A stretch of DNA of 48,273 bases from Bacteroidaceae bacterium. GTDB lineage: Bacteria > Bacteroidota > Bacteroidia > Bacteroidales > Bacteroidaceae. The translations under genes were made by a program, and so were the position numbers. The notes beneath the pieces are model-generated. The model was not told the DNA's origin. It saw only the letters and a list, made by a program, of their open reading frames with translations, and searched no databases. The stretch is from the NCBI GenBank assembly GCA_017647975.1, contig JAGCJL010000076.1, positions 1 through 48,273 on the forward strand, in the 5' to 3' direction. Each line of letters opens with the position of its first letter. Positions within the stretch are counted from its first letter, which is position 1. Shown here one piece after another: positions 45,601 to 48,273 of this stretch.

Positions 45601-46175
45601 CTCAATCCTGTACCGGCAGCCGGAGAATAAGGCTGAATTGTATAACCCTTGTAAAGCAAACCTTTATTGTAAAGTTGCTTTAGAAGCCACCACAAGCTCT
45701 CAATATAACTGTTTTCGTATGTAATGTAAGGATTGTTCAAATCAACCCAATAACCCATTTTACGAGTAAGTTCTGTCCACTCGCGGGTATATTTCATAAC
45801 TTCCTCACGACAATTTCTGTTATAATCATCGACAGAGATTTTCTTACCGATATCTTCCTTAGTGATATTCAGTTTCTTTTCTACGCCCAATTCAACAGGA
45901 AGACCATGAGTATCCCAACCGGCCTTACGCTTTACCTGGAATCCCTTCATTGTCTTAAAACGACAGAAAGTATCCTTGATACTACGTGCCATAACGTGGT
46001 GAATACCAGGCATACCGTTAGCCGAAGGAGGTCCCTCAAAGAATACAAACGAAGGAGCACCCTCACGTTCTGTCATACTCTTAGAGAACAAGTCGTTCTC
46101 ATCCCACTCGTTCAATACCTCTTTGTTGATTTGAGGTAGATTCAACTGATTATATACAGGAAATTTCTTTTTCAT
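42693..46175 (-). CDS. ileS: Isoleucyl-tRNA synthetase
   Basis: An 1160-aa class I synthetase that charges tRNA(Ile) and edits valine. Signatures are the HIGH-type PPSANGMPGIHHVMAR, the editing domain with TTPWTLPSNTALC and GTGIVHIAPTFGADD, the KMSKS loop DKNGDKMSKRLGNAVDP, and a long C-terminal anticodon-binding part. The length and sequence style fit the larger, eukaryote-like (type 2) IleRS, which is often less sensitive to mupirocin. No T-box leader is present. It heads the cluster ileS-dksA-like-lspA-DUF4296-small gene, with a good promoter immediately upstream (46201-46230). Confidence 0.97.
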   Translation of the reverse strand: MKKKFPVYNQLNLPQINKEVLNEWDENDLFSKSMTEREGAPSFVFFEGPPSANGMPGIHHVMARSIKDTFCRFKTMKGFQVKRKAGWDTHGLPVELGVEKKLNITKEDIGKKISVDDYNRNCREEVMKYTREWTELTRKMGYWVDLNNPYITYENSYIESLWWLLKQLYNKGLLYKGYTIQPYSPAAGTGLSSHELNQPGCYRDVKDTTAVAQFRILDPKPELTAWGTPYFLAWTTTPWTLPSNTALCVGPKIDYVAVQSYNGYTGEPITVVLAKALLAFHFNPAGAELPLEDYKAGDKVVPYKVIAEYKGSDLVGMHYAQLFPWVKPVVKEGDTITDASAEAFRVIPGDYVTTEDGTGIVHIAPTFGADDAFVAKAAGIPSLFMVNKKGETRPMVDFTGKFWAIDELDENFVENCVNLELYSKFAGVYVKNAYDPQYTVDGKYDDAAAAKAETLDVALCMVMKQGGVAFKIEKHVHNYPHCWRTDKPVLYYPLDSWFVRASQMKERMSELNKTITWKPESTGTGRFGKWLENLNDWNLSRSRYWGTPLPIWTSEDGEAKCIGSIAELYDEIEKAVAAGVMQSNPYKDRGFVPGDYSKENYDKIDLHRPYVDDIKLVSSTGAVMTRELDLIDVWFDSGAMPYAQIHYPFENKEILDNRTVYPADFIAEGVDQTRGWFYTLHAIATMVFDSVAYKTVISNGLVLDKNGDKMSKRLGNAVDPFDTIEAYGSDPLRWYMITNSAPWDNLRFNEEGVKEVVRSFFGKLYQTYSFFTMYANVDGFTYEEAELPINERPELDRWILSELNTLVKNVNDCFNDYEPTKAGRLIQEFVINNVSNWFVRLSRKRFWGSDMSNDKLSAYQTLYTCLETVARLMAPIAPFYADRLYQDLTSVTGRGESKSVHLAKFPECDETLVDSELEYRMELAQQISSMVLALRKKEALIVRQPLQKIAIPTTDEVMKSRIEAVKQLILSEVNVKELVFVEGDGILVKKIKCNFRTLGKKFGKLMKSVNAEVLAMSQEQIKELETNGIITLLVEGVNAEIELADVEIFSEDVPGWTVANEGALTVALDVEVTDALRREGVAREIVKKIQAVRKESGFDITDRISVVLSSNEQSDAAVEEFKEYICNQVLADTLTVNPTLIEGEDIELDNAVIKLTVTKL

Positions 46176-46200
46176 TTCTATCCAAAACTATAAAGTTGTG

Positions 46201-46230
46201 CAAAGTTACCCAAAAAAAACGAAAACTAAA
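46201..46230 (-). promoter_or_regulatory. Promoter of ileS
   Basis: On the minus strand TTTA (46230 to 46227), an 18-base spacer, and TAACTTTG (46208 to 46201), 25 bases before the ATG. Confidence 0.6.
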
Positions 46231-46278
46231 AGAATGTAACACACCAATATTACACCAAATACAATGTATTAGAGCCTT

Positions 46279-46743
46279 TCACTTGAAAATTTTAACAACT
46301 TCGCTAAGAATAAATTTTCCGTTCATTATCATTAGAGCAACATCGCCCTTGTTTTCCACAGATGCAACCACCATTTTATATGATACACCTTTCTCCCCGC
46401 TCTCTTTTGCAAAGACTCTGGTTTTATTGCCTTTCTTGTCGATGTGCAAAGCGGCCTCATACCCTTGAGGATCGATACTTATTATCTCTTCAAGAAAAGC
46501 CTCTTTAACCTCTGTAGAACAATCTTTCAGCGAAAGTATGCTCATATCATCAATCATCTTAAAGAAGTTCTTTTCCTTTCCCCCAACAAAAAGACGTGCA
46601 ACCTTCATCATGGCATTTGACACAGTAATGACATCGGCCTTATTCTCCACACTATACTTTTCTACAAGTTCATCAAATTGCCGGGCACAAGCCGTATCAC
46701 ACAGCAATAGAACAGCAATTACAAACAATATCATCTTTTTCAT
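46279..46743 (-). CDS. DUF4252-family secreted protein
   Basis: A 154-aa exported protein with a signal peptide (MKKMILFVIAVLLLCDTACA). The mature part (DVITVSNAMMKVARLF, SILSLKDCS, YEAALHIDKKGNKTRVFAKESG, DVALMIMNGKF) matches DUF4252, a Bacteroidetes family of unknown function. It starts 6 bases after the stop of the AmgK-RapZ fusion gene, so the two are co-transcribed. DUF4252 proteins are often found beside sigma factor genes; none is seen here. Confidence 0.75.
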   Translation of the reverse strand: MKKMILFVIAVLLLCDTACARQFDELVEKYSVENKADVITVSNAMMKVARLFVGGKEKNFFKMIDDMSILSLKDCSTEVKEAFLEEIISIDPQGYEAALHIDKKGNKTRVFAKESGEKGVSYKMVVASVENKGDVALMIMNGKFILSEVVKIFK

Positions 46744-46749
46744 ATTCCA

Positions 46750-48174
46750 CTATTTACGTGATTCAATAACGTAGGAACGGTTCAACATAATATGATTAAC
46801 AACAACTTTCACACCGTACTTATCAGCAACATGCCTTGCAATATGCTCCGCACTATATACCGAGCGATGCTGGCCTCCGGTACATCCACAGCACACTTGT
46901 ATATGTGTAAAACCGCGACGCATGTAGGTTTCAACCATATAATCGACCTGCGAATAGGCATTTTCAAGAAATAAAGCAATGTCACTCTCTTCTTCAAGAA
47001 ACTTTATCACCGGTTCATCCATTCCCGTCAGCTTCTTATATGGCTCATACCTTCCGGGATTGTGCAATGCACGACAATCAAACACAAAACCTCCTCCGTT
47101 ACCCGAAGTATCATCCGGAATACCACGCTTATAGGAAAAACTCATTACATCTACTGTCAACTCCTTCAGTTCCTCATAAGCAAAACGTGGCAACGATTTT
47201 ATCTCATTCACAATTTTCCTTATATAGGCAAATTCCTCTCCCATCTCGTCCAATAATTGAGATAACTGATTCAATGCCGCTGGAATAGTCTCCACAAATG
47301 CCTTTTTACGTTCAAAAAGACCACGATAGCCATAGGTACCAAGATTCTGCAATAGTCGGAAAATTCTGAACACTGTAAGCAAACGGAGAAAATCTTTTTT
47401 ATCAACACTGCGATATTTGCTCAATGACGACAAGTAAGCATCAATCATTTTATCAACCACGCAAGATGGATATTTTGCACGAGTCTGCCCCACAAAAGAG
47501 GCCACATCGTAATAGAGAGGACCTCTACGACCACCTTGAAAATCAATAAAGAAAGGCTTACCGTCACACAACATCACATTACGCGACTGAAAATCCCTAT
47601 AAAGGAATGTATTCTCATTTTCACGAAGCAAGAGCGAAGTCATTTTTTCAAAATCATCTTCAAGAAGACTCTCGTTAAACTCCACACCTACACCTTTCAA
47701 AAAACAATATTTGAAATAGTTCAAATCCCACATTACAGTCCGCTCATTGAATTCACTTACAGGATAGCAAAGTGAGAAATCGAAAAACTCGGGGACCTTA
47801 TACTGAATATCGGGCAACAACGACATTACATTGCACAACAGTGCAACATCATCGGGAGAGAAAGCCCCTGCTTCACGTGATGCTTTTAAAGCCTCATACA
47901 ATGTTATATTACCCAAATCATTTTGCAGATAACACAAAGAGTCATCAGATACCGCAATTATTTCGGGAGCAGAGACACCGCTTTCCATAAAAACCTTGGA
48001 GAGAGCAATAAAAGCACGATTCTCCTCGACCGATATTCCCACTACTCCAATAACAGAAATATCGCCATGAGACAACCGGTAATATGCACGATTAGAACCA
48101 TCGCCACACATTTTAGTAACAACATCCGGGTTCAGGCCGTATTTTTTTAAAAAGAGTTCTTTTATCCTATCCAT
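46750..48174 (-). CDS. AmgK-like sugar kinase fused to RapZ C-terminal domain
   Basis: A 474-aa two-domain protein. The N-terminal part (about 1-320) is an aminoglycoside phosphotransferase-type kinase like AmgK, which phosphorylates MurNAc or GlcNAc at the anomeric carbon during cell-wall recycling. It has GDGSNRAYYR, the catalytic loop YRDFQSRNVML (Asp near 193) and the metal-binding IDFQGGRRGP (Asp near 211). The C-terminal part (about 340-474) matches the RapZ C-terminal domain: SFSYKRGIP, FVFDCRALHNPG, TGMDEPV and VCCGCTGGQHRSVYSAEHIA. In E. coli this domain binds GlcN6P and the sRNA GlmZ. The N-terminal P-loop ATPase of RapZ is absent. A MurU-like gene would be expected upstream, outside the window. 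The fusion suggests that amino-sugar sensing is joined to salvage. Confidence 0.85.
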   Translation of the reverse strand: MDRIKELFLKKYGLNPDVVTKMCGDGSNRAYYRLSHGDISVIGVVGISVEENRAFIALSKVFMESGVSAPEIIAVSDDSLCYLQNDLGNITLYEALKASREAGAFSPDDVALLCNVMSLLPDIQYKVPEFFDFSLCYPVSEFNERTVMWDLNYFKYCFLKGVGVEFNESLLEDDFEKMTSLLLRENENTFLYRDFQSRNVMLCDGKPFFIDFQGGRRGPLYYDVASFVGQTRAKYPSCVVDKMIDAYLSSLSKYRSVDKKDFLRLLTVFRIFRLLQNLGTYGYRGLFERKKAFVETIPAALNQLSQLLDEMGEEFAYIRKIVNEIKSLPRFAYEELKELTVDVMSFSYKRGIPDDTSGNGGGFVFDCRALHNPGRYEPYKKLTGMDEPVIKFLEEESDIALFLENAYSQVDYMVETYMRRGFTHIQVCCGCTGGQHRSVYSAEHIARHVADKYGVKVVVNHIMLNRSYVIESRK

Positions 48175-48206
48175 TTGACAAACAAGCTTGTTTCATTCAA
48201 GATTCG

Positions 48207-48214
48207 CGAAGATA
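48207..48214 (-). promoter_or_regulatory. -7 box of the AmgK-RapZ fusion gene
   Basis: TATCTTCG followed by C on the minus strand (48214 to 48207), 33 bases before the ATG, the same form as at dnaB and ispE. If it is used, the gene is not in one transcript with a gene further upstream. Confidence 0.45.
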
Positions 48215-48273
48215 ATACAAGTTGTCAAATATTTAAAATATAAGAGTGTTTTTTATATAAGACAAAACGAGGC

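Overview
The window is a chromosomal segment from a member of the Bacteroidales, probably Bacteroidaceae or Prevotellaceae. I base this on the RprY/RprX pair beside an EF-G2-type elongation factor, on Bacteroidetes-only families (TamL-like lipoprotein, DUF4296, DUF4252, Cys-poor DksA-like protein), on the AT-rich composition, and on promoters of the Bacteroidetes form (-7 box TAnnTTTG or TAnnTTCG, sometimes with TTTG about 19 bases upstream). I see no rRNA, tRNA, CRISPR array, insertion sequence or prophage. The segment looks like core genome with a few unusual proteins.

Layout. 1-602: rpsF-rpsR (minus). 778-960: a small membrane protein. 1035-3281: rprX-rprY two-component system (minus). 3493-5646: EF-G2 (minus), divergent from hemW (5880-7010). 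7075-8679: a CTP synthase homologue (minus). 9020-9400: a FlK-like hotdog thioesterase (minus). 9489-10817: a YbdG-type MscS channel. 11005-13204: a short-chain dehydrogenase plus aldehyde dehydrogenase pair. 13315-17048: a tight run of BASS transporter, acyltransferase and outer-membrane barrel. 17101-18681: dnaB (minus), divergent from ispE (18826-19656), followed by a tricorn-like protease (19684-22947). 22990-24752: murB and a metallo-beta-lactamase-fold hydrolase (minus, 4-base overlap). 24949-25425: a PaaI-type thioesterase. 25444-29112: a large secreted MG2-like protein ending in Sel1 repeats (minus). 29251-30186: a Dus enzyme. 30223-30426: a small membrane protein (minus). 30604-34417: AlaX-like editing protein, chorismatase-family protein and M3 peptidase lipoprotein. 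34689-35186: Hsp20. 35244-39702: tamL, a WalJ-like hydrolase and tyrS (minus). 39811-40566: a TrmH/SpoU methyltransferase. 40596-46175: ileS, dksA-like, lspA, DUF4296 lipoprotein and a small protein (minus). 46279-48174: an AmgK-RapZ fusion and a DUF4252 protein (minus).

The strongest unusual signal is the CTP synthase. Its synthetase half keeps the key residues, but all three glutaminase catalytic positions are replaced (Cys to Gly382, His to Glu508, Glu to Gln510), so it should not hydrolyse glutamine. Other points worth a second look are the Cys-rich insertion in Hsp20, the sugar-kinase/RapZ-C fusion, the chorismatase-type protein, the EF-G2 without its catalytic His, and a GC-rich stretch upstream of hsp20 that may hold a small gene or RNA. 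Many genes end in near-perfect palindromic terminators that can serve both strands. Family assignments are from memory of motifs and were not checked against databases.
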